Source of the DNA: Gulosibacter sediminis | Lineage (GTDB): Bacteria > Actinomycetota > Actinomycetes > Actinomycetales > Microbacteriaceae | Direction: 5' to 3' | Length of the DNA stretch: 64,000 nucleotides | Assembly: GCF_023370115.1 (NCBI RefSeq) | Contig: NZ_CP097160.1 | Location: 1,674,001 to 1,738,000, forward strand | Made by a program: the position numbers and the translations under genes | The notes under the pieces: model-generated | Databases searched by the model: none | What the model was told of the DNA's origin: nothing | The model's input: the letters and a program-made list of their open reading frames with translations, nothing else | Shown: one piece after another, positions 49,723 through 59,863 of the stretch | Layout: each line of letters starts with the position of its first letter | Numbering within the stretch: position 1 is the stretch's first letter

Positions 49723-50727
49723 GTGAGCGAGAACACCGCGCACCACATCGTCACCGTCACGCCAGCGCCGGCGATTGACTGGACGGTCACCGTCTCGAGC
49801 TTCGCGCTCGGCGCCGTGAACCGGGCGACCACCTCAACCCGCGAAGCCAGTGGCAAGGGCGTCAACGTCGCCTGGGCCCTGCACCGCGCGGGTATTGCCA
49901 CCCGGGCCATCGTGCCGGCGGGCGGCAACACCGCTGAGTTCATGGCCACGCAGTTCACCGCAGGCGGACTCGGCCACGAGATCATCCCCATCGCCCGCGA
50001 GGTGCGCACGAACATCACGCTCATCTCTCCCGGCGAATCCACCAAGATCAACGAGCCCGGCACCCCGCTCGACGATGCCGAGTGGGGCAGCCTCAGCGCC
50101 GCCGTCGAGCTCGCTGCCAAGAGTGCCAGCATCATCGCACTCTGCGGCAGCCTGCCCTCGGGCTCCGCAGCGGATGTGTATGGCCGGCTCATCGAGTCGG
50201 TGCGGGCCCGCGCGCCCCACGTACGCATCGCGCTCGACACCTCGGGTGAGCCGCTGAACCAGTCGGTCAGCGCCGGCCCCGACCTCATCAAGCCCAACGT
50301 CGACGAGCTCGCCGAGCTCACGGGGCGTCCCCTGCGCAGCCTCGGCGAGGTGCGCGAGGCCGCCGACCACGCCCGCGAACTCGGCGCCGGTGCCGTGCTC
50401 GCCAGCCTCGGCGGCGACGGCTCGATGCTCGTCACGGCCGATGGCGCCTGGGTCGCCCGAGCCCACGACATCCCCGTCGTCAACACTGTCGGCGCGGGTG
50501 ACGCGCTGCTCGCCGGCTTCCTTGCCGACGGCAACTTTGACTCCGAGAGCCTGCGCAACGCCGCGCTGTGGGCCTCGAGCGCGGTTGCCTCCCCCACCAC
50601 GCTCTTCCCCGTGCGTGACGAGTTCGCGAGCCGCATCACCGTGCGCGACTTCGCGACCGAGTCCACGCTCGCCAGCACCGCACTTTCGGAGCCCGCAGCT
50701 CCTCCCGCAACAACCCCTGTCAACTAA
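49723..50727 (+). CDS. fruK: 1-phosphofructokinase
   Basis: A 334-residue PfkB-family kinase that turns fructose-1-phosphate from the PTS into fructose-1,6-bisphosphate. The start GTG (VSENTAHHIVTVTPAPAIDW) follows GGAGGGG. Motifs: the substrate segment ASGKGVNVAWALHRAGI, the FruK/LacC loop LCGSLPSGSAADVYG, LIKPNVDELAELTGRPL, and the catalytic PfkB loop VNTVGAGDALLAGFLAD. It is 12 bp upstream of fruA. Confidence 0.94.
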   Translation: MSENTAHHIVTVTPAPAIDWTVTVSSFALGAVNRATTSTREASGKGVNVAWALHRAGIATRAIVPAGGNTAEFMATQFTAGGLGHEIIPIAREVRTNITLISPGESTKINEPGTPLDDAEWGSLSAAVELAAKSASIIALCGSLPSGSAADVYGRLIESVRARAPHVRIALDTSGEPLNQSVSAGPDLIKPNVDELAELTGRPLRSLGEVREAADHARELGAGAVLASLGGDGSMLVTADGAWVARAHDIPVVNTVGAGDALLAGFLADGNFDSESLRNAALWASSAVASPTTLFPVRDEFASRITVRDFATESTLASTALSEPAAPPATTPVN

Positions 50728-50739
50728 GGAGACGGAGAG

Positions 50740-52743
50740 ATGACCGACCAGTACATCATCGCCGCAACCGGGTGCCCCACCGGTGTGGCACATACGTTCA
50801 TGGCTGAGGAAGCCATCATCCAGGCCGCCAAGGCGCGCGGCATCGAGGTGAAGGTCGAAACCCACGGCCAGGCCGGCGTCGAGCACGCCCTCACTGCCGA
50901 CGACATCCGCCGCGCCACCGCGGTCATCGTCGCCGCCGACAAGGACGTCCAGGCCGAACGATTCGTTGGCAAGCCGCTCGTGAACGTGTCGGTCGCCGCC
51001 GGCATCCACAAGGCCGACCAGCTCATCGACCAGGCTCTCGCGAAGGCCGCGGCGGGCGAGAAGGCCGCCGCTGGCGAAGGCGAGTCCGAGTCGGCCCTCG
51101 ACGCCGATCTCCTCGACGTCAAGTCGATCGAGACCACCGGCACCGGCTGGCGCCGCGTCGGTCGCGACATCTACAAGAGCCTCATGAACGGCGTCTCGCA
51201 CATGCTGCCGTTCGTCGTTGCCGGCGGTGTGCTCATCGCGGTGTCATTCCTCTGGGGCATCTACTCGGCCGACCCCGAGAGCGACCAGTTCAACCAGTTC
51301 GCCGCGAACCTCAAGGAGATCGGCGGCATCGCGATGGGCCTCATGGTGCCCGTGCTGTCGGCCTTCATCTCCGACGCCATCGCGAAACGGCCAGGCCTCG
51401 TCGTCGGCTTTATTACCGGCCTCATCGCCTCCACCTACGGCACCGGCTTCCTCGGCGGTATCGTCACCGGCTTCCTCTCGGGCTACGGCATGCTGCTGCT
51501 CGACGCGGCGCTCAAGTGGATGCCGAAGTCGCTCAACGGCCTCAAGGCCATCTTCCTCTTCCCCGTCATCGGCACCTTCGTCTTCGGCCTCATCACGCTG
51601 TGGATCGCCACCCCGATGGCGAGCATCTCGACGAGCCTCGAGAGCTGGCTCTCGTCGTTCCAGGATGCGAACCCGCTGCTGCTCGGCCTCATCCTCGGCA
51701 TCATGTGTGCGTTCGACATGGGTGGCCCCGTGAACAAGGCCGCCTACGTCACCGGTGTCGCGCTGCTCGGCGACGGCAACATCACCTTCATGGCCGCCGT
51801 CTCGGCCGCCTGCATCGCCCCGCCGCTCGTCACCGCGATCGCCGCGACCTTCTTTCCGAAGGGCTTCCAGCCCGCCGAACGTCGCGCCGGTTACGTCAAC
51901 TACATCCTCGGCGCCACGCACATCACCGAGGGCGCGATCCCCTTCGCCGCGCGTAACCCGCTTGTCGTCATCCCGATCCTCATGCTCTCGAGCTCGATCG
52001 CCGCGATCCTCTCGCTCCTGTGGGGCGCCGGTTCGCCCGCCCCGCACGGTGGTTTCCTCGTGCTGCCCGTCGTCACGAACCCGCTGCTCTGGGTCGCCGC
52101 GATCCTCATCGGCTCGGTCGTCGGCGCGGTCATCTTTGGCCTCTACCGCACCGCGAGCGCTCGGCGCGCTGAAGCTGCAGAAGCCGGCGCGCACGCCGAG
52201 TCGGTTGAGACCCCGGCCGCAGCGCCGACGGATGCTCCGCTCACGCCCGCTCCCGCCGCCACCTCCGCGCCCGGAGCGGCGACCGGTACCGCGACCGCCA
52301 CGCGCATCTTTGCCCCCGAGCACGTGCGGGTCGACGTCGAGGCCTCGGGCCGCGACGGCCTCCTCCAGCAGGTCGCGGCGACGGCGCAGCAGCTCGGCAT
52401 GACGACTGACCCGGATGCGGTGGTCGCTGGCATGCTCGAGCGCGAGGCGCAGAGCACCACGGCCCTCGCGCAGGGTGTGTCGATCCCCCACGTGAAGTCG
52501 CCCGCTGTCACCGAAGCCGCGATCCTCATCGTCCGCGGCACCCAGCCGGTGACCTGGACCGACGGCGAGCTCGTCTCGACCGCGCTGGCGATCCTCGTAC
52601 CCGCCGCCGAGGCCGGCAGCACCCACCTCGAGCTGCTCGCCAAGGTCGCCCGCGGTCTCATGGACGACGAGTTCCGCGAGACGCTCATCTCGGGCGACGT
52701 CGACGCCATCTACCAGCGGGTCGACGCCCAGCTCAACAGCTAA
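50740..52743 (+). CDS. fruA: PTS fructose-specific transporter EIIBCA
   Basis: A 667-residue three-domain PTS permease, order B-C-A. EIIB (about 1-100) begins YIIAATGCPTGVAHTFMAEE with the phospho-cysteine. EIIC (about 140-475) is the fructose-type membrane domain with LMVPVLSAFISDAIAKRPGL and CAFDMGGPVNKAAYVTGVAL. An Ala/Pro-rich linker follows, then EIIA (about 520-667) with VSIPHVKSPAV holding the phospho-histidine. It takes up fructose as fructose-1-phosphate for FruK. An AAGGAGACGG ribosome site precedes the ATG. Confidence 0.95.
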   Translation: MTDQYIIAATGCPTGVAHTFMAEEAIIQAAKARGIEVKVETHGQAGVEHALTADDIRRATAVIVAADKDVQAERFVGKPLVNVSVAAGIHKADQLIDQALAKAAAGEKAAAGEGESESALDADLLDVKSIETTGTGWRRVGRDIYKSLMNGVSHMLPFVVAGGVLIAVSFLWGIYSADPESDQFNQFAANLKEIGGIAMGLMVPVLSAFISDAIAKRPGLVVGFITGLIASTYGTGFLGGIVTGFLSGYGMLLLDAALKWMPKSLNGLKAIFLFPVIGTFVFGLITLWIATPMASISTSLESWLSSFQDANPLLLGLILGIMCAFDMGGPVNKAAYVTGVALLGDGNITFMAAVSAACIAPPLVTAIAATFFPKGFQPAERRAGYVNYILGATHITEGAIPFAARNPLVVIPILMLSSSIAAILSLLWGAGSPAPHGGFLVLPVVTNPLLWVAAILIGSVVGAVIFGLYRTASARRAEAAEAGAHAESVETPAAAPTDAPLTPAPAATSAPGAATGTATATRIFAPEHVRVDVEASGRDGLLQQVAATAQQLGMTTDPDAVVAGMLEREAQSTTALAQGVSIPHVKSPAVTEAAILIVRGTQPVTWTDGELVSTALAILVPAAEAGSTHLELLAKVARGLMDDEFRETLISGDVDAIYQRVDAQLNS

Positions 52744-52744
52744 A

Positions 52745-53257
52745 TCAAAATAGCCGCGATGCGCTGGCTGCTTCGGGTTCTTCGAGCTCGAGCAGCCAGC
52801 GTTTTCGTTCGAGGCCGCCCGCGTAGCCGGTGAGCGAGCCATCGGCGCCAAGCACCCGATGGCAGGGAATGATCACGCCGATCGGATTGTGGCCGACCGC
52901 CTGCCCAACTCGCTGCGCAAAGTGGCGGTTGCCAAGCGCCTCCGCCAGCTCGCCGTAGCTCGTCGTCTCACCGTAAGGAATCTCCCGCAGCAGCGCCCAG
53001 CACCGCTGCGAGAACTCGTCGCCACGCGGCGCGAGCGGCACCGTAAACTCGCGCACCTCGCCCGCGAAATATCGGGCCAGTTCATCACTGACATAGGTGA
53101 AGAGCGCGTCGTCCTCAGCATCGACTTCGACGCCAAACTCGGCCGCGTCGGGCAGATATCGCTGGTCGCTGAAGTAGCAGCCGCGCAGCGCCTCGCCCTC
53201 GGCGACGAGCACGAGGCAGCCGAGTTGCGATTCGATGCGGGTGTGGCGCAGGGTCAC
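52745..53257 (-). CDS. ogt: Methylated-DNA-protein-cysteine methyltransferase
   Basis: A 170-residue DNA repair protein that takes O6-alkyl groups from guanine. The active-site motif IPCHRVLGADGSLTGYAGGL is complete, and the helix-turn-helix region includes GETTSYGELAEALGN and HFAQRVGQAVGHNP. Length fits Ogt. The start overlaps the upstream HAD gene by 4 bp, giving a two-gene unit. Confidence 0.94.
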   Translation of the reverse strand: MTLRHTRIESQLGCLVLVAEGEALRGCYFSDQRYLPDAAEFGVEVDAEDDALFTYVSDELARYFAGEVREFTVPLAPRGDEFSQRCWALLREIPYGETTSYGELAEALGNRHFAQRVGQAVGHNPIGVIIPCHRVLGADGSLTGYAGGLERKRWLLELEEPEAASASRLF

Positions 53258-53946
53258 GCGATGCCCAATCGCAAGCGCTCGCCACTGTGCAGGCGGGCGA
53301 GTTCGTCGACGCCGATGCGCTCGAGAGAGTCGGTGAGGGAAACCCCGAGTCGCTCAAACTCGTCGAGCTGTTCGAGGTTGCTCGGCACGACCAGCACGTG
53401 CGCGCCCGCGGTGACGCCCGAGGTCGCGCCGCTCACCGAGTCCTCGATCACGAGTGAGTCTTCGATCGCCACGCCGAGGCGCTCCGCGGCGGTGAGGTAC
53501 GGCTCCGGCTCTGGCTTGTTCGCGTGCACCTCGTCGCCCGCAACCGAGTGCTGAAATGCTCCCTCGGGCGCTGCCGCGAGCACCGCATCGATCACGCGGC
53601 GGAAGCTCGCCGAAACGACCGCGGCGGGCACCTTCGCCTCGCCGAGCGTCGCAAGCAGCGTCTCCACCCCGGGCATCCACTCGACACCGTGATTGTGGTG
53701 CCCGACCATCACATCGAGCAATTCGTTGAGCGCCTCATCGGCCGTGAGGGGCAAGCCTAGCGCGCGCATCTCCGCAATGGTGACCACGAGCGGCTTCCCG
53801 ATCGTGGAGCGCGCGTCGGCTTCCGTCCACCGCGAGCCGTGCCGATCGGCCATGGCGCGCTCCGAGGCACCCCACAGCGGCTCGGAGTCGACAAGGGTGC
53901 CGTCGAGGTCAAACAGAATGGCGGCGGGCAGCTGAGATGTGGTCAT
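53254..53946 (-). CDS. HAD-family phosphatase
   Basis: A 230-residue HAD hydrolase with FDLDGTLVDSE (motif I), AAVVSASFRRVI (II), ANKPEPEPYLTAAERLGVAI and LVIEDSVSGATSGV (III/IV). It is paralogous to the gene at 48.9-49.6 kb, and probably acts on a sugar phosphate. It overlaps ogt by 4 bp and is divergent, by 20 bp, from the glycosylase-like gene. Confidence 0.9.
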   Translation of the reverse strand: MTTSQLPAAILFDLDGTLVDSEPLWGASERAMADRHGSRWTEADARSTIGKPLVVTIAEMRALGLPLTADEALNELLDVMVGHHNHGVEWMPGVETLLATLGEAKVPAAVVSASFRRVIDAVLAAAPEGAFQHSVAGDEVHANKPEPEPYLTAAERLGVAIEDSLVIEDSVSGATSGVTAGAHVLVVPSNLEQLDEFERLGVSLTDSLERIGVDELARLHSGERLRLGIA

Positions 53947-53966
53947 ACCGGTAATCTTGTCTGGTC

Positions 53967-54860
53967 ATGTTGCAGACCACCTGGCAGGCGCGCGAGGCGG
54001 CACACCGCGAGCGCGCCGACGCGCTCACCGCTGACTATCGTGCCGCCCACGAGGCCGGCCGCAAACACGCGATCGACGACTTCCTGTTCACGTACTACTC
54101 GTACAAGCCGGCCGTGCTCCGCCGCTGGCACCCCGGCATCGGTGTCGCGCTCGAGGGCGCCGAGGCGTTCGCCGAGCGCCGCTGGTACCGGCGGGATGCG
54201 TCAGACCGGGTCGAGGTCGATGCCGCAGCTTTCCTCGCGGCCAAGGGCGACCTCGTCGAGCGCATCCGCGCCCTCACTGCAGCCATTGCCGGCCGCGAAG
54301 GCCAGTTCGGCTGCTTCGGCTTGCACGAGTGGGCAATGGTCTACCGCGACGACGAGCACCGGCATCCGATTCCGTTGCGGCTCGGGCAGCGTGGCACGGA
54401 TGCGGTGGTCGAGTCGCACCGCATCACCTGCAGCCACTACGACGCCTACCGCTTTTTCACGCCCGAGGCTCGGCCCCGTAACCTGCTCGAACCGACGCGG
54501 GAACGCCAGTGCGAGCTCGACCAGCCGGGCTGCCTGCACGCGAACATGGACGTCTACAAGTGGTGCATCAAGCTTGGCCCGCTCGTGCCCGGTGAACTCC
54601 TCCTCGATGCGTTTGCCCTCGCCCGCGAGATCCGCTGGCTCGACATGGCGGCGTCACCCTACGACGTGCGCGACTACGGCGTCGAACCGATCGCGATCGA
54701 AACGCCCACGGGTAAGGCCGACTACGTGCGCCAACAACGCGCGTTCGCGAGCCGCTCGCAAGAGCTGCGGGCACGGCTGCTCAAAGTTATCGACGCCGCC
54801 ACATCGTCGTCAGCGGGCGAAAGCCCTGCCGGAGCCAGAACGGCGCCGATTCGGGGTTGA
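53967..54860 (+). CDS. Conserved actinobacterial protein annotated as 3-methyladenine DNA glycosylase-like
   Basis: A 297-residue soluble protein. It begins WQAREAAHRERADALTADYR, then DDFLFTYYSYKPAVLRRWHP and FGCFGLHEWAMVYRDDEHRH, and the middle reads SHRITCSHYDAYRFFTPEAR. Similar proteins are commonly labelled 3-methyladenine DNA glycosylase in this group. I see no helix-hairpin-helix, so that label is uncertain; conserved His, Cys and Tyr residues hint at a metal site. It is placed beside ogt, which would suit a DNA repair role. Its last 74 bases overlap the convergent GNAT gene. Confidence 0.7.
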   Translation: MLQTTWQAREAAHRERADALTADYRAAHEAGRKHAIDDFLFTYYSYKPAVLRRWHPGIGVALEGAEAFAERRWYRRDASDRVEVDAAAFLAAKGDLVERIRALTAAIAGREGQFGCFGLHEWAMVYRDDEHRHPIPLRLGQRGTDAVVESHRITCSHYDAYRFFTPEARPRNLLEPTRERQCELDQPGCLHANMDVYKWCIKLGPLVPGELLLDAFALAREIRWLDMAASPYDVRDYGVEPIAIETPTGKADYVRQQRAFASRSQELRARLLKVIDAATSSSAGESPAGARTAPIRG

Positions 54861-55689
54861 GCGCGCCGAAATCGACGGCGAGCAGCTCGGCACCGGCCGC
54901 GCGGGCACGGGCATCGAGTTCGCCAACGAGCGCCGCACCGACGCCACCCGCACGGAGGCGTCGCGTGACGGCAGTGAACTGCACGTAGAGCTCTCGCTCG
55001 CGACTGGTGCGCGGCGCGACGGTGCCGGGGGCGGCGAAGTTCGCGACGCCCGCGAGTAGGCCAAAGTATTCGGCGACGACCGCGAGCACCGGCACGTCGA
55101 CGACCTTGCTCGCATAGTCGAGCAGGTGTTCGCGCAGCTGCGGATGCGCCCACGCGCCGGTCGCGGCGTCGGCGTCGGCCGCGTGGAGTTCCTCGAGGAG
55201 GCCAGCGACACCGGCCCGATCGTCGGCGGTCACCTCGCGCAGCTTCCGGCCCGGCTTCGACGTCCAGGCCGAGGGCCGGGGCTCGCCCTCGACGCGGCGC
55301 ACCGCGAACGTGCTCACGGGCGCGAAGCCGCGGGCCGCCAGCACCGCCGGAGCACCCCGCAGCGCCACCGGCAACTCGAGCTGCAGCGGCACGCCCGCCG
55401 GCGCCCCTGCCGCCCAGTCATCAATCAAATCGGCGAGGTCGCCAATCGCGGGCGAGGCCGGATCCTCCCCCGAAGTATCGGCGCCGCGCACCACGAGTTC
55501 GTTGGCCACGGGCGGGTTGAAGATCGACCAGGATGCATCGGGCTCGGGCCGCAGCTCGCTCGCGACGCCGACGAGGCTGCCGGCGGAGTGCATCCGCTCG
55601 CCCTCGGGGAGGGTGAATGGCGCGAGCTCAGCGAAGGCGTGGATACGCCACTCGTTCATGGCGTCGGTGGCGGCGTCGAGAGTGGTCAC
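54787..55689 (-). CDS. GNAT-family N-acetyltransferase
   Basis: A 300-residue protein with a C-terminal GNAT domain (about 155-300): LREVTADDRAGVAGLLEELH, VLAVVAEYFGLLAGVANFAA, and the acetyl-CoA segment TAVTRRLRAGGVGAALVGEL, ending with NPESAPFWLRQGFRPLTTMW. The N-terminal half looks like a second, diverged GNAT unit (VANELVVRGADTSGEDPASP). GTG giving VTTLDAATDAMNEWRIHAF is the chosen start. The substrate is unknown. Confidence 0.82.
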   Translation of the reverse strand: MTTLDAATDAMNEWRIHAFAELAPFTLPEGERMHSAGSLVGVASELRPEPDASWSIFNPPVANELVVRGADTSGEDPASPAIGDLADLIDDWAAGAPAGVPLQLELPVALRGAPAVLAARGFAPVSTFAVRRVEGEPRPSAWTSKPGRKLREVTADDRAGVAGLLEELHAADADAATGAWAHPQLREHLLDYASKVVDVPVLAVVAEYFGLLAGVANFAAPGTVAPRTSRERELYVQFTAVTRRLRAGGVGAALVGELDARARAAGAELLAVDFGALNPESAPFWLRQGFRPLTTMWRRR

Positions 55690-55714
55690 CCGCTCGACGC
55701 TACACGTCGGCGCG

Positions 55715-56734
55715 TCACGCCGTTTGGTAGATGACCTCGCGGTACCGCGGTCGGTACCCCATCCGCTCATTGACCTCGATCATCCACGGGTTCACGTGCG
55801 AGTTCCACGTCGCGATGCGGCGCACCGCGGGGAATTGCGTCGCGATGGCGCGATGCGTCGCGAGCTTGAGCGCAAGACCAAGACGGCGGCCCCGGTGTGC
55901 CTCGAACACGAGCGTGTTCCGTTGAAACGCGAGGTCGGCGCCCGCCTCGCTGCGCACCTCGACCTCGGAGTGCGCCGCGAGGCTGCCATCGGGTGCTTGC
56001 GACACCGCGATGATGCTGAAGTACCCCGAGGCGGTGCTGCGTGCCTCGCCCTCGCGGATGCGCTCGGGCGTGTACTCAGCAATCTCTCCCACGACTTCCT
56101 CGTCGGGTTCATCGAGTTCGAGTTGCGTGAGCAGCTTGCCGTACTGCTCGAGATACTCATCGGGCACTCGGTTGGCCCAGATCAGCGTCGTGTAGCCGGC
56201 ACTGCGCGCGTCGACTTCGGCCTGTAGTTCGGCCTCGAGCCCGGCGTCCAGCGGTAGCGGCGCGGTGCGGCAGACCGCGACGTTCTTGCGTTCGACGCCG
56301 AGCCTCCGCATGATCCGATTCGCCGGATGCGCCGGGTCGTCGACGTCTTCGTCGAGCCAGAACTCGCCGTAAGCCTCGACACGCGCGCGACCCCCGTCTC
56401 GAATCGCCGGCAAGAGCGCCTCGTCGAGCAGGCGCGTGCCGATGCCGCGGCCCCTGGCATCGTGGGCGACCTGCAACTCGACGTAGACCAGGTCGAGGTT
56501 CTCTTGCAGCGGGAAGTCGACGCTCGCCTCGCCGACGACGCGATCGCCCTCCCACGCCGCCCAAAACACCTGGCGTTTGAACTCGCTGTCGACGATCTCC
56601 GCCCGCAGTTGCGCCGCGGTCTGCACGACGCTGCCGCCGAACTGCGCGAGATCGTAGGCGCCACGGAACTCGGCGACGGCGGTGAGCGCACGCTCGTCGT
56701 CGAGTTGAATTCTGGAAACTGTCAACGGTGACAC
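55715..56734 (-). CDS. Double-GNAT N-acetyltransferase
   Basis: A 339-residue protein with two GNAT halves. In the first the acetyl-CoA loop is VAHDARGRGIGTRLLDEALL; in the second it is FEAHRGRRLGLALKLATHRA, followed by TWNSHVNPWMIEVNERMGYR. Such tandem proteins acetylate small molecules or antibiotics; the target here is not known. The GTG start gives VSPLTVSRIQLDDERAL; the longer reading adds low-complexity residues. It is 25 bp before the other GNAT gene, on the same strand. Confidence 0.85.
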   Translation of the reverse strand: MSPLTVSRIQLDDERALTAVAEFRGAYDLAQFGGSVVQTAAQLRAEIVDSEFKRQVFWAAWEGDRVVGEASVDFPLQENLDLVYVELQVAHDARGRGIGTRLLDEALLPAIRDGGRARVEAYGEFWLDEDVDDPAHPANRIMRRLGVERKNVAVCRTAPLPLDAGLEAELQAEVDARSAGYTTLIWANRVPDEYLEQYGKLLTQLELDEPDEEVVGEIAEYTPERIREGEARSTASGYFSIIAVSQAPDGSLAAHSEVEVRSEAGADLAFQRNTLVFEAHRGRRLGLALKLATHRAIATQFPAVRRIATWNSHVNPWMIEVNERMGYRPRYREVIYQTA

Positions 56735-56789
56735 TCGCCCAAGCGTACCCGGGCGGGTGCCACCATTGACAGCAGCAAGTTCGCGGTGC

Positions 56790-58247
56790 CTAGACCTCGA
56801 GCACGTCGCGGCGCACGGGCACAACGGCCGGGTGCACGTTACCGAGCGCCTCGATCACCCGCACGACCTGCTTCGAGTAGCCGAACTCGTTGTCGTACCA
56901 GACGTAGAGCACGAGGTTCTTCCCGTTCGCGATGGTCGCGAGACCATCGACGATGCCGGCACGGTCGTGACCGACGAAGTCGGTCGACACGACATCCTTC
57001 GACTCGATGTAGTCGATCTGCTGACGCAGGTCGGAGTGCAGCGACACCTGGCGCAGGTAGTCGTTGACCTGCTCCTTCGTGACCTCGGTCTCGAGCTCGA
57101 GGTTGAGCACGGCCATCGAAACGTCGGGTGTGGGAACGCGGATCGCGTTACCGGTGAGCTTGCCGGCGAACTCGGGCAGCGCCTTCGCAACGGCCTTCGC
57201 GGCGCCGGTCTCGGTGAGCACCATGTTCAGCGTCGCGGCGCGGCCGCGGCGCGAGCCCTTGTGGAAGTTGTCGATGAGGTTCTGGTCGTTCGTGAACGAG
57301 TGCACCGTCTCGACATGGCCGTGGTTCACGCCGAACTTCTTGTCGAGCGCGTGCAGCACCGGGGTGATGCCATTCGTGGTGCAGGACGCGGCCGAGAGGA
57401 TCTGCTCGTCGTCGCGAATGTCCTTGTCGTTGATGCCGAACACGACGTTGCGAATGTTGCCCTTGCCCGGTGCCGTGAGCAGCACGCGAGCCACACCCTT
57501 CGCCTGGAGGTGCTGGCCGAGCCCCTCCTCGTCGCGCCAACGGCCGGTGTTGTCGACGACGATCGCATCGTTGATGCCGAACTGCGTGTAGTCGACGGTG
57601 CTCGGGTCGTTCGAGTAGATGACCTGAATCTGCGTGCCGTTGGCCACAATCGTGTTGTTGTCGCGGTCGACCTTGATCGTGCCGTTGAACGGGCCGTGCA
57701 CCGAGTCACGGCGCAGCAGCGAGGCGCGCTTCTCGAGGTCATCGTCACCGTTCTTGCGCACCACAATGGCGCGCAGGCGCAGGCCGGGGCCCGTCGTCGC
57801 CTGGTCGATGAGGATGCGCGCGAGGATGCGGCCAATGCGGCCGAAGCCGTACAGCACGACGTCGGTGCCGCCGTCGCCCTCGATCGCGGGCTTCACGTCG
57901 CGCAGCTGCTCGGCGAGGAACGCATCCGCGTCGCCCGAGCCAGCCTGCTGGAACGCGACGCCGAGCGCGCCGAGGTCGACCGAGGCGATGTGCAGGTTCA
58001 TGCGGCTCAGAGCCTCGAGCAGTTGGCGGGTGGTGCTGAGGTCAAGGGCCCCACCCGAGGTGTGGCGGCGGCCAAAGCGGTGCGCCTTGATGACGTCGAT
58101 CGCCGAGAGGTTGATGAGTCGGCGGCCGTGGATCGAGGTGACGATATTCCGCTCTCGATACAGCTTCGAGATGAGCGGAATCAGCTGTTCCGCGGCGTCG
58201 AGGCGGTCAAACCAGAGACGCTGCTCAGCCAGGTGCACTTCGGTCAT
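56790..58247 (-). CDS. gap: Glyceraldehyde-3-phosphate dehydrogenase, long form
   Basis: A 485-residue GAPDH with an N-terminal extension of about 125 residues before the NAD loop VVLYGFGRIGRILARILIDQ. The catalytic cysteine is in SAASCTTNGITPVLHALDKK, and the C-terminal VWYDNEFGYSKQVVRVIEAL is typical. The length corresponds to the long actinobacterial form rather than the roughly 335-residue glycolytic enzyme, so a second gap is expected elsewhere. It interconverts glyceraldehyde-3-phosphate and 1,3-bisphosphoglycerate. Confidence 0.93.
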   Translation of the reverse strand: MTEVHLAEQRLWFDRLDAAEQLIPLISKLYRERNIVTSIHGRRLINLSAIDVIKAHRFGRRHTSGGALDLSTTRQLLEALSRMNLHIASVDLGALGVAFQQAGSGDADAFLAEQLRDVKPAIEGDGGTDVVLYGFGRIGRILARILIDQATTGPGLRLRAIVVRKNGDDDLEKRASLLRRDSVHGPFNGTIKVDRDNNTIVANGTQIQVIYSNDPSTVDYTQFGINDAIVVDNTGRWRDEEGLGQHLQAKGVARVLLTAPGKGNIRNVVFGINDKDIRDDEQILSAASCTTNGITPVLHALDKKFGVNHGHVETVHSFTNDQNLIDNFHKGSRRGRAATLNMVLTETGAAKAVAKALPEFAGKLTGNAIRVPTPDVSMAVLNLELETEVTKEQVNDYLRQVSLHSDLRQQIDYIESKDVVSTDFVGHDRAGIVDGLATIANGKNLVLYVWYDNEFGYSKQVVRVIEALGNVHPAVVPVRRDVLEV

Positions 58248-58321
58248 AGTGGGACGTCCTCCATTGGGTCCTATTGGGCGCGGGAGCGCGCAAGATGGGC
58301 CCTTTTAGGGTACCTGACGCC

Positions 58322-59863
58322 CTACTTGCGCTTGCGACGTTCTCGCACCCGCATATTGATTTGAATGGGCGTGCCCACGAAGCCGAACACCTCGCGTAGC
58401 CGGCGTTGAATGTATCGCCGGTAGCCGGGGTCGAGGAACCCCGTCGTGAACAGCACAAACGTGGGCGGGCGCGTCTGCGCCTGCGTCGCGAACAGCACGC
58501 GCGGCTGCTTGCCGCCGCGCAGCGGGTGCGGCAGCTCCTGCGTGAGCTCGGTGAGGAACGCGTTGAGCTTGCCGGTGGGGATGCGGGTGTCCCACGACTC
58601 GAGCGCGACGGTCAGGGCCGGTACGAGCTTTTCGAGGTGCCGGCCGGTCTTCGCCGAGATGTTGACGCGGGGTGCCCAGGCGACGTGCTTGAGGTCCTGC
58701 TCGATCTCGCGTTCCAGCTGCCAGCGGCGCTCGTCATCGAGTTCGTCCCACTTGTTGAAGGCGAGCACGAGCGCGCGGCCCGACTGCAGCACCATGTCGA
58801 CGATGCGCACATCCTGCACGCCGAGCGGCTCGGTCACGTCGAACACGACGACTGCCACTTCGGCCTTGTCAATCGCCGTCGCGGTGCGCAGCGAGGCGTA
58901 GAAGTCGGCGCCCTGTTGTAGGTGCACGCGCTTGCGGATACCCGCGGTGTCGACGAAGCGCCAGACCCGACCGCCGATCTCGACGAGCGAGTCGACGGGG
59001 TCACGGGTGGTGCCGGCGAGGTCGTTGACGACGACGCGCTCCTCCCCCGCGGCCTTGTTGAGCAGGCTCGACTTGCCGACGTTCGGGCGGCCGACGATCG
59101 CAACGCGACGGGGCCCACCGACCTCCTGCTTCGCGACCTTCGACACCTCGGGCAGGATGCGCATGGCCTCGTCGAGCATGTCGGCGACGCCGCGACCGTG
59201 CAGCGCCGAGACCGGCCAGGGCTCGCCGAGGCCGAGGCCCCAGAGCGTGGCCGCGTTCGGCTCTTGCACCAGGTCATCGACCTTGTTGGCGAGCAGCAGC
59301 ACGGGGCGGTCGCTCTTGCGGAGCATCTTCACGACGTGCTCGTCGCTCGAGGTGGGGCCGACGTTCGAGTCGACGACGAACAGCACCGCGTCGGCGAGTT
59401 CGATGGCGATCTCGGCCTGCTCGGCAACCGACCGGTCGATGCCGCGCGCGTCGGGTTCCCAGCCGCCGGTGTCGACGAGAGTGAAGTGGCGGCCGCCCCA
59501 TTCGGCGCGGTAGCTCACGCGGTCGCGGGTGACGCCCGGCACGTCCTCAACCACGGCTTCGCGGCGGCCGAGGATTCGGTTGACGAGCGCCGACTTGCCG
59601 ACGTTCGGGCGGCCGACGACCGCGAGTACGGGCAGCGCCGGCATGAGGAAGGTGCCGTCATCGGCGAAGTCACCCTCGAGTACCTCGAGGTCATCATCGT
59701 CGAGGTCGTATTCGTCGAGCGCGCGGCGAAGCACCTCGGCGCGCTGCTCGGCAACGTCGTCCTCGATTTCTTCGAGGCGCTCGCCGAGGTCGCCCTCGTA
59801 GCCCTCCTCGAAGAGGTCATCGCCCTCGATGAATTCGGGTTCGTACGGGGTGGTGTCGCTCAC
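58322..59863 (-). CDS. der: Ribosome biogenesis GTPase Der
   Basis: A 513-residue double GTPase needed for 50S assembly. After an acidic N-terminal stretch of about 75 residues come G domain 1 ([34 protein letters not shown]) and G domain 2 ([30 protein letters not shown]), then the KH-like domain ending [11 protein letters not shown]. It overlaps cmk by 4 bp, the normal actinobacterial order cmk-der. Confidence 0.96.
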   Translation of the reverse strand: MSDTTPYEPEFIEGDDLFEEGYEGDLGERLEEIEDDVAEQRAEVLRRALDEYDLDDDDLEVLEGDFADDGTFLMPALPVLAVVGRPNVGKSALVNRILGRREAVVEDVPGVTRDRVSYRAEWGGRHFTLVDTGGWEPDARGIDRSVAEQAEIAIELADAVLFVVDSNVGPTSSDEHVVKMLRKSDRPVLLLANKVDDLVQEPNAATLWGLGLGEPWPVSALHGRGVADMLDEAMRILPEVSKVAKQEVGGPRRVAIVGRPNVGKSSLLNKAAGEERVVVNDLAGTTRDPVDSLVEIGGRVWRFVDTAGIRKRVHLQQGADFYASLRTATAIDKAEVAVVVFDVTEPLGVQDVRIVDMVLQSGRALVLAFNKWDELDDERRWQLEREIEQDLKHVAWAPRVNISAKTGRHLEKLVPALTVALESWDTRIPTGKLNAFLTELTQELPHPLRGGKQPRVLFATQAQTRPPTFVLFTTGFLDPGYRRYIQRRLREVFGFVGTPIQINMRVRERRKRK

